Origin: an uncultured Clostridia bacterium
GTDB taxonomy: Bacteria > Bacillota > Clostridia > Oscillospirales > Ruminococcaceae
DNA length: 15,105 nt
Assembly: GCA_947175655.1 (NCBI GenBank)
Contig: CAMWNQ010000019.1
Span: 1-15,105, forward strand
Direction of reading: 5' to 3'
Below, one piece after another: positions 1 to 6,941 of the stretch. Both the position numbers and the translations under genes were made by a program. The notes beneath the pieces were generated by a model. That model was given only the letters and a program-made list of their open reading frames with translations. It searched no databases and was not told the DNA's origin. Positions within the stretch are counted from its first letter, which is position 1, and each line of letters begins with the position of its first letter.

Positions 1-61
1 AATCAGGACAGGAAAAAATACTGAAATCAAAATAAATTAAATATATGGAGATTACGTTGAT

Positions 62-1234
62 ATGAAAGAAATTATACTTTTAAAATACGGCGAAATTGCC
101 CTTAAAGGATTGAATAAAAATTCATTTGAAAATATAATGATAAAAAATATAAAATACAGACTAAAAAAAGTCGGTAAATTCAAGTGTTCAAAGGCACAGT
201 CAACTATATATATAGAGCCTGAAACAGAAAATATTGATTTGGAAGATGCTGTTGAGGCTTTAAAGAAAATATTCGGCATAGCTTCAATATGCAGGGTATG
301 TGTATGTGAAAAGAATTTTGATGATATATGTGAAAAGAGCATTGAATATCTTCAGGACGTTTTACCATATAAAAGAACTTTCAAAGTAACTGCAAAACGT
401 GCAGACAAGGCATTTCCTATGAAATCCCCTGAGATATGCAATCAACTCGGAGGACTTCTTCTTGAAAAATTCCCAAATCTTACAGTAGATGTCAAAAATC
501 CGGAAGTGACAATTACTGTTGAAGTCCGTGATACGAATGCATACGTTCACGCAGAAAATATAAAGGGTGCAGGCGGTCTTCCTGTCGGAAGCAGTGGCAA
601 TGCATTGTTGCTTCTTTCCGGTGGCATCGACAGTCCTGTAGCAGGTTATATGATGGCAAAGAGAGGTATACATATATCAGCTATACATTATGTAAGCCCT
701 CCATATACATCTGAAAGAGCAAGACTCAAAGTAGAGCAGTTATGCGACAAGATGACTGACTACTGCGGAAATATTGCATTTTTCTGTGTACCGTTCACGG
801 AAATTCAGGAAGCCATCAAGAATAACTGTCCGGAAGAGTATTTTACTATCATAATGCGTAGACTTATGATGGAAATTGCTCAGAGAATTGCTAAGAAAGA
901 TGACTGTCTCGCTTTAATCACGGGTGAGAGCGTAGGACAGGTTGCAAGTCAGACACTTTCTGCTATATCCTGTACTGATGCTGTATGCAGAATTCCTGTA
1001 TTCAGACCACTTATTGGTATGGATAAAACTGAAATAGTGGAAATTTCAAGAAAAATTGATACTTTTGACATATCTACCCTTCCTTATGAGGACTGCTGTA
1101 CTGTCTTTACTCCGAAACACCCAAAAATAAGACCGTCTCTTGAAGAAGTTGAAAAGGCTCAGGAAAGTTTTGACTTTGAACCTTTTATTGAAAAAGCTGT
1201 TGAAGAAACAGAAATGAAAATCTTTTATATATAA
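62..1234 (+). CDS. thiI: tRNA 4-thiouridine synthase ThiI (sulfurtransferase)
   Basis: A 390-residue protein with the ThiI layout: an N-terminal ferredoxin-like and THUMP RNA-binding region (roughly residues 1-165) and then a PP-loop adenylating domain. The PP-loop signature SGGIDSP is at residues 186-192, and the family block EDCCTVFTPKHP is at about 343-354, with adjacent cysteines C345 and C346. In characterised ThiI enzymes the protein adenylates U8 of tRNA and receives sulfur from a cysteine desulfurase to form 4-thiouridine; in some bacteria it also supplies sulfur for the thiazole of thiamine. The length fits the short Firmicutes form, which lacks the C-terminal rhodanese domain of E. 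coli ThiI, so sulfur handling without that domain is expected. The ATG start has GGAG at 47-50. A cysteine desulfurase often lies upstream in related genomes, but only 61 bases are visible here and none can be shown. Confidence 0.95.
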   Translation: MKEIILLKYGEIALKGLNKNSFENIMIKNIKYRLKKVGKFKCSKAQSTIYIEPETENIDLEDAVEALKKIFGIASICRVCVCEKNFDDICEKSIEYLQDVLPYKRTFKVTAKRADKAFPMKSPEICNQLGGLLLEKFPNLTVDVKNPEVTITVEVRDTNAYVHAENIKGAGGLPVGSSGNALLLLSGGIDSPVAGYMMAKRGIHISAIHYVSPPYTSERARLKVEQLCDKMTDYCGNIAFFCVPFTEIQEAIKNNCPEEYFTIIMRRLMMEIAQRIAKKDDCLALITGESVGQVASQTLSAISCTDAVCRIPVFRPLIGMDKTEIVEISRKIDTFDISTLPYEDCCTVFTPKHPKIRPSLEEVEKAQESFDFEPFIEKAVEETEMKIFYI

Positions 1235-1290
1235 ATAGAAAAACCTGAAAAGTAAAATATTGTAAAAATATTTTGTGTAAAGTGCATAAC

Positions 1291-1295
1291 AGGAG
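1291..1295 (+). promoter_or_regulatory. Ribosome binding site deciding the pncC start
   Basis: AGGAG directly abuts an ATG at 1296, which is too close for that codon to be used, and lies 9 bases before an in-frame ATG at 1305. The second ATG is therefore the preferred start. Confidence 0.7.
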
Positions 1296-1304
1296 ATGTT
1301 TAAA

Positions 1305-1844
1305 ATGGTTCAAGATAGATATTTATCTGAATGTATGGACAATAAACTTGACAAAACGGTTGAACATGTTGTAAAATTGTTAAAGCAGAGAAATTGGACG
1401 GTCTCAACAGCAGAAAGCTGTACAGGAGGCTTGCTTTCAAAATCCATAACATCTGTTGCTGGAGCATCAGCAGTTTTTGAATGTGGTATATGTACATATT
1501 CCGACAGAATGAAAAACAAATTGCTTGGTGTTCCTGATGAAATACTTAAAAAATACAGTGCTGTGAGCAGTCAGACTGCTGAGGCTATGGCTTTAGGAAT
1601 TCATAATGTTTCCGAAGCTGAAGTCTGCATATCTGTTACAGGTATAGCAGGCCCTGATGGTGGTACTGATGAAAAACCGGTCGGAACAGTTTATATAGGT
1701 TTTTATTTTAACGGCAGATGCTTTTCAAGACTTCCTGATTTATGGAATATTGAAGATAAATCACGTGAGAATATAAGAAAAACTGCAACCGCTTATGCTT
1801 TCAGAGTCGTTGAGGCTTTGCTGATGGAGGATTTTTATGAGTGA
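1305..1844 (+). CDS. pncC: Nicotinamide-nucleotide amidase, CinA C-terminal domain protein
   Basis: A 179-residue stand-alone CinA C-terminal domain. Seen in sequence: AESCTGG at residues 36-42, GICTYS at 61-66, and the glycine-rich TGIAGPDGGT at 112-121 followed by PVGTVYIG. These are the hallmark blocks of PncC enzymes, which deamidate nicotinamide mononucleotide to nicotinate mononucleotide in pyridine nucleotide salvage. The N-terminal molybdopterin-binding-like half of full CinA is absent, so a competence role is not implied. The protein should be cytoplasmic. It starts 70 bases after thiI and its stop overlaps the start of the next gene by 8 bases, which indicates co-transcription and possibly translational coupling with the first sortase. 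An in-frame ATG at 1296 would add three residues, but the ribosome binding site is adjacent to it. Confidence 0.9.
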   Translation: MVQDRYLSECMDNKLDKTVEHVVKLLKQRNWTVSTAESCTGGLLSKSITSVAGASAVFECGICTYSDRMKNKLLGVPDEILKKYSAVSSQTAEAMALGIHNVSEAEVCISVTGIAGPDGGTDEKPVGTVYIGFYFNGRCFSRLPDLWNIEDKSRENIRKTATAYAFRVVEALLMEDFYE

Positions 1845-3354
1845 TGAAGAAATCCAGAGAGCTGAAAAAATAAAGACTATAAAAAAATCTATTGATATTA
1901 ATAATAATACTCAGACAGACTGCCCCAAAAATTCAAAGGACTGGGAGTTGGAAATGTCAAGAAGTATTGCCGAAAAAGTTCAGAAGCTCAAATCAAAAGA
2001 TGAAGAGCTTCTTGCAGTTTTGAATTCAACAAAAAAATCAGGCAGTACAGATAAAATTAAATCAAATGAGGAAATAAATAATCTTATAAACTCTATTTTT
2101 GATGTGAAAAAACCGGAAAATTCACAGACTTTAAAATATACGGAAAATAAAGAAAATACAGAAGATACAGAAACACAAGAAAAATCAGTAGTCTCCGAAG
2201 AAGATAATTCAGATATTCCAACGGTTCAGGAATATATTGCCGGTGATTCAGATGATTCTTATGATTCTGGTGAAACGGAGTTGAAAAAAGAAATGAGTAT
2301 TCCGAAAGTTACAGCTCCAAATCTTGATAATAATAAACATAGCAGGAAACGTAAAAAAAGGAAATCCTTTAAAGAAAGATTTCTCGGGCTGTTCCCTCAG
2401 AAGGGTGACAGTGCAATAGAAAAATGCCGTAAAATAGTATATATGATTTCGATTATAACGATAGTTGTTTGTGGAAGTATAGTTCTGGATTATTACATCG
2501 ATACTACTACTACTCAGAATAAATACGAAGACATTATGAAAATTTATGATGAGCCTGTTGCTGTTCTTCCGACTGAACCGGTTCAGAATAAAGAAGAAGT
2601 TAAAATTGATTATCATATGATGCCTAATGCTGAAACACTCTATAATATGAATAATGATGTTGTAGGCGTTATAAATATTCCGGATACTGATGTTTTTTAT
2701 CCTGTTGTAAAGGGCAGGGATAATTTTGAATATCTTAATAAGACTGTAACTGGTGAAGAGGCAAGGGCAGGCTCTATTTTTATTGACTACAGAAATATAT
2801 TTGATGAAGTCAAAAACGGTGTTATGCAGAAAAATTCTGATAATATAGTAATATACGGTCACGAAATGGCTACCGGAAAAATGTTTGGAAGTCTCAAAAT
2901 GTACAAAGAGAACAGTTATTACTATGAACAGCACCCTATTATAGAATTCAATTCAAATTATTTCTGCTATAAGTATAAAATATTCTCTATAATGATTATT
3001 GATGCAGAAGATAAAACCGATACACGTTATGAATACTGGAACGCTCTTGACTTCAAAGATGAAAAGGAATTCTATGATTTTGTCAATGAAGCCAAAAGAA
3101 GAACTATCAGACTTAATGATGTTGATGTAAAATATGGTGACCCTATTATTACTCTTTCAACCTGCAACGAAATATTCGGTAAAGAAAGAGAAGGCAGACT
3201 TGTTGTAATGGCTAGGAGAGTAAGAGATGGTGAAGACCTGCTTGCTGGCACTCAAAATTCGTCTTCTAACCAGAATGTAAAATGGCCGTCATTGTATTAT
3301 GAATACAATAATACGCCAAGATTTAGAGAAGAAGAATTTGTGCCTTATAATTAA
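1837..3354 (+). CDS. Class B sortase with a long cytoplasmic N-terminal extension
   Basis: A 505-residue predicted membrane transpeptidase. The C-terminal half is a sortase B domain (about 265-465): VVGVINIPDTDVFYPVV, SIFIDYRN, the catalytic histidine in IVIYGHEM (H342), the catalytic cysteine in TLSTC (C443) and the arginine at R454 in GRLVVMARR. One transmembrane helix lies at about 200-217, just after a very basic stretch (about 168-190), giving an N-inside topology with the sortase domain outside. Sortases cleave a sorting signal and join the protein to peptidoglycan or to another protein. The unusual part is residues 1-199: an amphipathic, possibly coiled helix (36-62) and then an acidic Asn/Glu/Ser/Thr-rich linker, whereas typical class B sortases have only a few residues before the membrane helix. 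The start is firm: GGAGG at 1826-1830, spacer of 6. It overlaps pncC by 8 bases. The substrate is unknown, and no sorting signal was found in the window. Confidence 0.92.
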   Translation: MSDEEIQRAEKIKTIKKSIDINNNTQTDCPKNSKDWELEMSRSIAEKVQKLKSKDEELLAVLNSTKKSGSTDKIKSNEEINNLINSIFDVKKPENSQTLKYTENKENTEDTETQEKSVVSEEDNSDIPTVQEYIAGDSDDSYDSGETELKKEMSIPKVTAPNLDNNKHSRKRKKRKSFKERFLGLFPQKGDSAIEKCRKIVYMISIITIVVCGSIVLDYYIDTTTTQNKYEDIMKIYDEPVAVLPTEPVQNKEEVKIDYHMMPNAETLYNMNNDVVGVINIPDTDVFYPVVKGRDNFEYLNKTVTGEEARAGSIFIDYRNIFDEVKNGVMQKNSDNIVIYGHEMATGKMFGSLKMYKENSYYYEQHPIIEFNSNYFCYKYKIFSIMIIDAEDKTDTRYEYWNALDFKDEKEFYDFVNEAKRRTIRLNDVDVKYGDPIITLSTCNEIFGKEREGRLVVMARRVRDGEDLLAGTQNSSSNQNVKWPSLYYEYNNTPRFREEEFVPYN

Positions 3355-3355
3355 G

Positions 3356-3380
3356 AATTCATAATTAAAAATTATGAATT
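3356..3380. repeat. AT-rich palindromic repeat, copy 1
   Basis: Two perfect 11-base inverted arms, AATTCATAATT (3356-3366) and AATTATGAATT (3370-3380), with a 3-base spacer. It begins one base after the stop codon of the first sortase gene. The same arms recur at 5823-5854 and, with small changes, near 10033-10075 and 13992-14044. Confidence 0.8.
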
Positions 3381-3404
3381 AAATATGTGGTGAAAATAAA
3401 GAAT

Positions 3405-4352
3405 ATGAAGAAGAAAAATAAAATTATTACAGCTATATCCTCTTTGGTACTTCTTATTGGTATTGCTTTAGGAATATTTTTCATAAGAAATAATCAAGAT
3501 GAAAGCAAAAATACTGTTCCATCAGTAAATATCGATGAACTTAGTATTAAAGAAGAATCTGTTACTGAACCTCCTCCGGAAGAACCAGTTGAACTGGTGG
3601 ACGTAGCAGAAGCATACGGATATAATCCGTCACCTAATGGAATTACACAAAAAACTAAGAATTTTTTACATATAAATAAGGATATAACAGGCTGGATTAA
3701 AATAGATGGAACTTATGTTGATTATCCGTTTGTTTCTGAACCAAAAGAGCTTGTATCCCTCGGAGAGGAGGAATATACACCAAATTCCTACTATCTCCAC
3801 AGAGGTCTTGACCGTGAGTACCTTTATGAAGGTACACTTTTTCAGGATTACAGGAATGTTTTTGATTCCGATGAAGATAAGCAGTCCGAAAATATTGTCA
3901 TTTATGGTCATAATATGAATAATGACACAATGTTCGGTTCGCTTAGCTATTACCGTCAGGACTATGGTTTTTATGCTGACAATCCCATTATTCAGTTGAA
4001 TTCCAACTATAGGGATTATCAATATATTATCTTCGGCTTCATTATTACCAGTGGAAATTATCAGGACACGGATTTTCATTACTGGAATATGGAAGAACTT
4101 GATACTGAAGATGAATTTAATTATTACGTCGATACTATTAAAAAGAATTCTCTTGTTGATACTGGCGTTGATGTAAAGTACGGTGACAAGCTTCTCACAC
4201 TTTCAACGTGCTACAGAGATTACGACAATTCACGTTTTATCATAGTCGCAAGAAGACTGCATGACGGTGAAACTTCAATGGAGAATATCGGCAGAACGGA
4301 GGCTTATATTGAAGAACACAGGCAAGAGCCTGAGACAGACACAAACCAATAA
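3405..4352 (+). CDS. Class B sortase, second of a tandem pair
   Basis: A 315-residue protein of ordinary sortase B design: a short basic N-terminus (MKKKNK), a membrane anchor at about residues 7-27, a linker, and a catalytic domain at about 80-290. Class B hallmarks visible are DITGWIKIDGTYVDYPFV, LFQDYRN, NIVIYGHNM with histidine H169, TLSTC with cysteine C269, and R277 in SRFIIVARRL. All three catalytic residues are present, so an active enzyme is expected on the outer membrane face. Compared with its upstream neighbour it lacks the long cytoplasmic tail, and the two share the core motifs, which suggests duplication and divergence. The start is uncertain: ATG at 3405 is preceded by GTGGTGA at 3387-3393, a weak ribosome binding site. 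GTG at 3387 or 3390 would add 5-6 residues but has no site upstream. A palindromic repeat separates it from the first sortase gene. Confidence 0.9.
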   Translation: MKKKNKIITAISSLVLLIGIALGIFFIRNNQDESKNTVPSVNIDELSIKEESVTEPPPEEPVELVDVAEAYGYNPSPNGITQKTKNFLHINKDITGWIKIDGTYVDYPFVSEPKELVSLGEEEYTPNSYYLHRGLDREYLYEGTLFQDYRNVFDSDEDKQSENIVIYGHNMNNDTMFGSLSYYRQDYGFYADNPIIQLNSNYRDYQYIIFGFIITSGNYQDTDFHYWNMEELDTEDEFNYYVDTIKKNSLVDTGVDVKYGDKLLTLSTCYRDYDNSRFIIVARRLHDGETSMENIGRTEAYIEEHRQEPETDTNQ

Positions 4353-4353
4353 A

Positions 4354-4382
4354 AGAGAGAGAGGTCTCTCTGTTTCATTTTG
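4354..4382 (+). terminator. Weak candidate terminator after the sortase pair
   Basis: Directly after the stop codon, AGAGAG (4356-4361) can pair with CTCTCT (4366-4371) around a 4-base loop. A T-rich stretch follows, but it is interrupted (GTTTCATTTT). The stem is short, so termination is probably partial at best. Confidence 0.35.
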
Positions 4383-4383
4383 C

Positions 4384-4512
4384 AGTGGGATTTATGCAGT
4401 CTCCGATATTATAAAATATATCATAAAAGAAGGGACAGCATAATCACTTTCCCGAATTATAACTCTTTTCGGGAAAAATAAAACCGATGAAATCGGCGAG
4501 ATGGAGTAATTT
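4384..4512 (+). promoter_or_regulatory. Structured untranslated leader before the SpoIID-like gene
   Basis: A non-coding stretch with two clear hairpins. The first has 8-base arms TTTCCCGA (4448-4455) and TCGGGAAA (4469-4476). The second is CCGAT (4484-4488) and ATCGG (4492-4496) with a GAA loop, ending six bases before the ribosome binding site ATGGAG (4501-4506). Further upstream are a repeated TGCAGT (4381-4386 and 4395-4400) and a weak GATAT/ATATC stem (4405-4422). GGGA near 4433-4436 could alternatively pair with TCCC in the first hairpin. I see no match to a riboswitch class I know and no convincing promoter, so regulation is only a possibility. Confidence 0.4.
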
Positions 4513-5742
4513 ATGAATATTCAAAAACCACTTAAAAGTGTGTCCGCAATAACCGCTTCGCTGCTTATTATTGCGGGAGCAACCGGTCTTTCAAAGGCTG
4601 AAACAACACTTGGCAAAACAGATGTCACTTTGCCCGAAACAGGAATTTCTTCCGGAGTATTAAATCCTGAAGGAAATAATGCTGATGCTGAAAAGGAAAG
4701 TGAATCCAACTGGTGGAAGGCGGAAATCACAGATTATGATTCAAGCTTATCATTGATTAGTTATGAACTTATCCCGGAAACTACTCAAATAACTACTTCG
4801 GTTACACCAACTGCTACTACTACGACTACTGTTGAAACAACGGCAGTAACATCTGAAACATTAGAAGATACCGAAAAAGCTTTGAATAATGATAACCAAT
4901 TCCCTTCAGAAGTTCCTTATACAGCAGGTTCAGGTGAGGGAGCAACACCGTCACAGAAGCCTATTGAAATCGCAAACCCTGCTTCGGGAGAATTTGCATT
5001 TACTACTTATGGATGGGGTCACGGTGTAGGACTTAGTCAGAACGGTGCTGACGCTTATGCTACATACTCGGGCTGGTCTTATCAGGATATACTTTTCCAC
5101 TACTATCAGGGTACATATCTTATGAACACAGGGACAACTGATGGCGAGATTGTATCTGTTGGAGGAGAGACAATGGACGTACTTGATGCCGTTGCAGGAA
5201 TCGTATATCGTGAAGTCGGTCCAAATATGCACGAGGAAGCTATAAAGGCACAGGCTGTTGCGGTTTATACATATATAAAGTTTTACGGCAATGATAGTAA
5301 TGACCTCAGATGCAAACCGAATCCGCCTCAGAACGTAATAGATATTTGCAAGTCAGTTCTTGGCGAGGCACTCTATTATGACGGCGATTTTGCACTTACA
5401 ATGTTTTCTGCTTCAACTGGTGGAGATTCGGCTAACTGCTACGATGTATTCAGTCAGGACGTACCATATCTCAGAAGTGTTTACTGCGAGTATGATGCTA
5501 TATGTGACCCTCATTATGCTACTGTTACATATATGACTGCATCACAAGTAAAAAGCGATATAGAGTCAACTTATGGAATAACACTTTCTGATAACCCTGA
5601 AACCTGGTTTGAGCCTTATGTTGGTGACAGCGGTTATATTTACAATGTAATTATAGACGGTCAAATCAATGTAAGAGGTAATGACCTCAGAGCTTGTCTT
5701 GGGCTTAAATCACCTAAATTCGATATTGCATATGCACAGTAA
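4513..5742 (+). CDS. Secreted SpoIID/LytB-domain protein with permuted domain order
   Basis: A 409-residue exported protein. Residues 1-29 are a signal peptide, with likely cleavage after S-K-A at 27-29. A linker with a Thr-rich section (about 90-116) follows, then a SpoIID-type region. SpoIID is a lytic transglycosylase acting on stem-peptide-free glycan strands; LytB relatives modify amidases. Visible blocks: YGWGHGVGLSQNGA (166-179) continuing to ILFHYYQGT (193-201); then VAGIVYREVGP, with E234 at the place of the catalytic glutamate; EEAIKAQAVAVYTY (241-254); FSASTGGDS (298-306); PYLRSV (318-323); and LRACLGLKSPKF (392-403). In canonical SpoIID the GWGHGVGMSQ block is last, after LR..LGL, whereas here it is first, so the order is circularly permuted. 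No sortase signal, anchor or repeat domain is visible at the C-terminus, so the protein is probably released or held by wall contacts. GGAG at 4503-4506 supports the start. The exact substrate is unknown. Confidence 0.85.
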   Translation: MNIQKPLKSVSAITASLLIIAGATGLSKAETTLGKTDVTLPETGISSGVLNPEGNNADAEKESESNWWKAEITDYDSSLSLISYELIPETTQITTSVTPTATTTTTVETTAVTSETLEDTEKALNNDNQFPSEVPYTAGSGEGATPSQKPIEIANPASGEFAFTTYGWGHGVGLSQNGADAYATYSGWSYQDILFHYYQGTYLMNTGTTDGEIVSVGGETMDVLDAVAGIVYREVGPNMHEEAIKAQAVAVYTYIKFYGNDSNDLRCKPNPPQNVIDICKSVLGEALYYDGDFALTMFSASTGGDSANCYDVFSQDVPYLRSVYCEYDAICDPHYATVTYMTASQVKSDIESTYGITLSDNPETWFEPYVGDSGYIYNVIIDGQINVRGNDLRACLGLKSPKFDIAYAQ

Positions 5743-5787
5743 TTCTCAAAAATAAGCTTTAAAGTTTGATAAACAATTTTTATAAAT

Positions 5788-5821
5788 ATGCCTCGGTGTG
5801 CGCACACTGGGGCATTTTTTA
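5788..5821 (+). terminator. Strong intrinsic terminator after the SpoIID-like gene
   Basis: GCCTCGGTGTGC (5790-5801) pairs with GCACACTGGGGC (5802-5813), with two G-T pairs. The stem extends by A-T pairs to 5788/5815 and runs straight into a six-base T tract. It separates the upstream genes from the division cluster. Confidence 0.92.
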
Positions 5822-5857
5822 TAATTCATAATTAAGAATGCATAATTATGAATTATA
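5820..5857. repeat. AT-rich palindromic repeat, copy 2
   Basis: Arms AATTCATAATT (5823-5833) and AATTATGAATT (5844-5854) are identical to those of copy 1, here with a 10-base spacer, and extend outward by three more pairs. The copy sits between the terminator T tract and the rsmH promoter region. Between it and the promoter (about 5858-5932) I see only AT-rich sequence with no clear signal. Confidence 0.8.
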
Positions 5858-5932
5858 TATATATTTCCAATATGTTTTTTGTAGATAATATATCAAAAAA
5901 ATAGACATAAACTTTGTTTATTCGTCATTTTG

Positions 5933-5948
5933 GACTATTGAAATAGTC
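5933..5948. promoter_or_regulatory. Inverted repeat over the -35 box, candidate operator
   Basis: GACTATT-GA-AATAGTC is a perfect 7-2-7 inverted repeat that contains the whole -35 box of the rsmH promoter. This is the size and position of a repressor dimer site. The regulator is unknown. The match is seen directly; the function is inferred. Confidence 0.5.
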
Positions 5949-5966
5949 TTTTACTTGGGGTATAAT
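5938..5966 (+). promoter_or_regulatory. Vegetative promoter of the division/cell wall cluster
   Basis: The -35 box TTGAAA (5938-5943), a spacer of exactly 17 bases, and a perfect -10 box TATAAT (5961-5966) fit the sigma-A consensus well. Transcription should begin near 5973. It lies downstream of a strong terminator and 46 bases before rsmH. The early transcript could form an AGACG/CGTCT stem (5973-5977 with 5994-5998) just before the ribosome binding site AGGAG at 6001-6005. Confidence 0.85.
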
Positions 5967-6012
5967 GTTATTAGACGGAAATATATAACAGTACGTCTGA
6001 AGGAGTTTTTTT

Positions 6013-6939
6013 ATGAATTTTTCACATATTTCCGTACTTCTCAATGAGAGTATCGACGGACTTAATATAAATTCTGATGGAATATACGTTGATTGTACTG
6101 CTGGCGGTGGTGGTCATTCATATCAGATTGCGAAAAGGCTTTCTGAAAACGGCAGGCTTATTGCTCTTGATCGTGACCCTGATGCTATTATTGCATCTTC
6201 TGAACGTCTTGCAGGGTTTAAAAATGCAGAAGTTATAAAATCAAATTTTTCAGAAATAAGAGATGTTCTGGATAACCTCGGAATAGACCGTGTGGATGGT
6301 ATTCTTATGGATTTAGGTGTTTCATCTCATCAGCTTGACACTCAGAGCAGAGGATTTTCATATCACAATGATGCACCTCTTGATATGCGAATGAGTCAAG
6401 ACGGTGTGAGTGCTTATGATATAGTAAATGAATATTCTGAAAAAGAACTTGCCAGAATTATTTTTGAATATGGTGAGGAGAAGTTTTCAAGAAAAATAGC
6501 AGAAAATATTGTCAGACAGCGTGAAATAAGTCCGGTTTCCACAACTCTTGAACTTGCGGAAATTGTCAAAAACAGTGTTCCTCAGAAGGTAAGACGTGAA
6601 AAAAATCCTTGTAAAAAGACTTTTCAGGCTATCAGAATTGCTGTTAACGGTGAACTTGAACATCTTTCGGAAGGTCTTGACAAGGCATTTTTCAGTCTCA
6701 AATCAGGCGGAAGACTTGCCATTATAACATTCCATTCACTTGAGGACAGGCTTGTGAAACAACGTTTTGCAGGCTGGTGCAGGGGTTGTACCTGTCCGCC
6801 GGATTTTCCTCAATGTATATGCGGAAATGTACCGGAAGGCAGGCTTGTTAACAGAAAGCCTCTTGAACCTTCCGAAAATGAACTCAGTAATAATATAAGA
6901 AGCAGAAGTGCTAAACTCAGAATTATTGAAAGGAGTTAA
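6013..6939 (+). CDS. rsmH: 16S rRNA (cytosine-1402 N4)-methyltransferase RsmH (MraW)
   Basis: A 308-residue class I SAM-dependent methyltransferase, of normal family length. Seen: HISVLLNES (5-13), matching the family's HxPVLL.E start; the SAM-binding loop DCTAGGGGHS (27-36); a GILMDLGVSSHQLD block; TFHSLEDRLVKQRF; and the cysteine-rich CTCPPDFPQCICG near the C-terminus. The enzyme methylates N4 of C1402 in the ribosomal decoding centre and acts in the cytoplasm. It is customarily the second gene of the dcw cluster after mraZ, but here no mraZ precedes it and the promoter lies immediately upstream. The start is supported by AGGAG at 6001-6005. The ribosome binding site of the next gene (AGGAG, 6931-6935) lies inside its last codons, so the two are closely coupled. 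Confidence 0.96.
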   Translation: MNFSHISVLLNESIDGLNINSDGIYVDCTAGGGGHSYQIAKRLSENGRLIALDRDPDAIIASSERLAGFKNAEVIKSNFSEIRDVLDNLGIDRVDGILMDLGVSSHQLDTQSRGFSYHNDAPLDMRMSQDGVSAYDIVNEYSEKELARIIFEYGEEKFSRKIAENIVRQREISPVSTTLELAEIVKNSVPQKVRREKNPCKKTFQAIRIAVNGELEHLSEGLDKAFFSLKSGGRLAIITFHSLEDRLVKQRFAGWCRGCTCPPDFPQCICGNVPEGRLVNRKPLEPSENELSNNIRSRSAKLRIIERS

Positions 6940-6941
6940 AA

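Noticed and set aside
1..61. End of an upstream gene such as a cysteine desulfurase
   Set aside because: Short open stretches end at stops in all three plus frames, but none can be tied to a protein family from so few residues.
1254..1274. Hairpin AAAATATT/AATATTTT between thiI and pncC
   Set aside because: The stem is purely A-T and not followed by a T tract, so it is not a credible terminator and could arise by chance at this base composition.
2248..2934. A 228-codon open frame on the minus strand inside the first sortase gene
   Set aside because: It lies fully antisense to a gene with clear sortase motifs. Its translation is a low-complexity Ile/Asn/Tyr/Phe-rich product with no domain, as expected from an AT-rich complement.
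4261..4443. A 60-codon plus-strand frame crossing the end of the second sortase gene
   Set aside because: It mostly overlaps the sortase in another frame and then enters the hairpin-rich leader. No ribosome binding site or family resemblance was seen.
4384..4512. A c-di-GMP, c-di-AMP or THF riboswitch before the SpoIID-like gene
   Set aside because: I compared the conserved core sequences I know for these classes and found no match. Only simple hairpins are supported.
5930..5935. TTGGAC as the -35 box of the rsmH promoter
   Set aside because: It is 25 bases from TATAAT. TTGAAA at 5938-5943 has the correct 17-base spacing.
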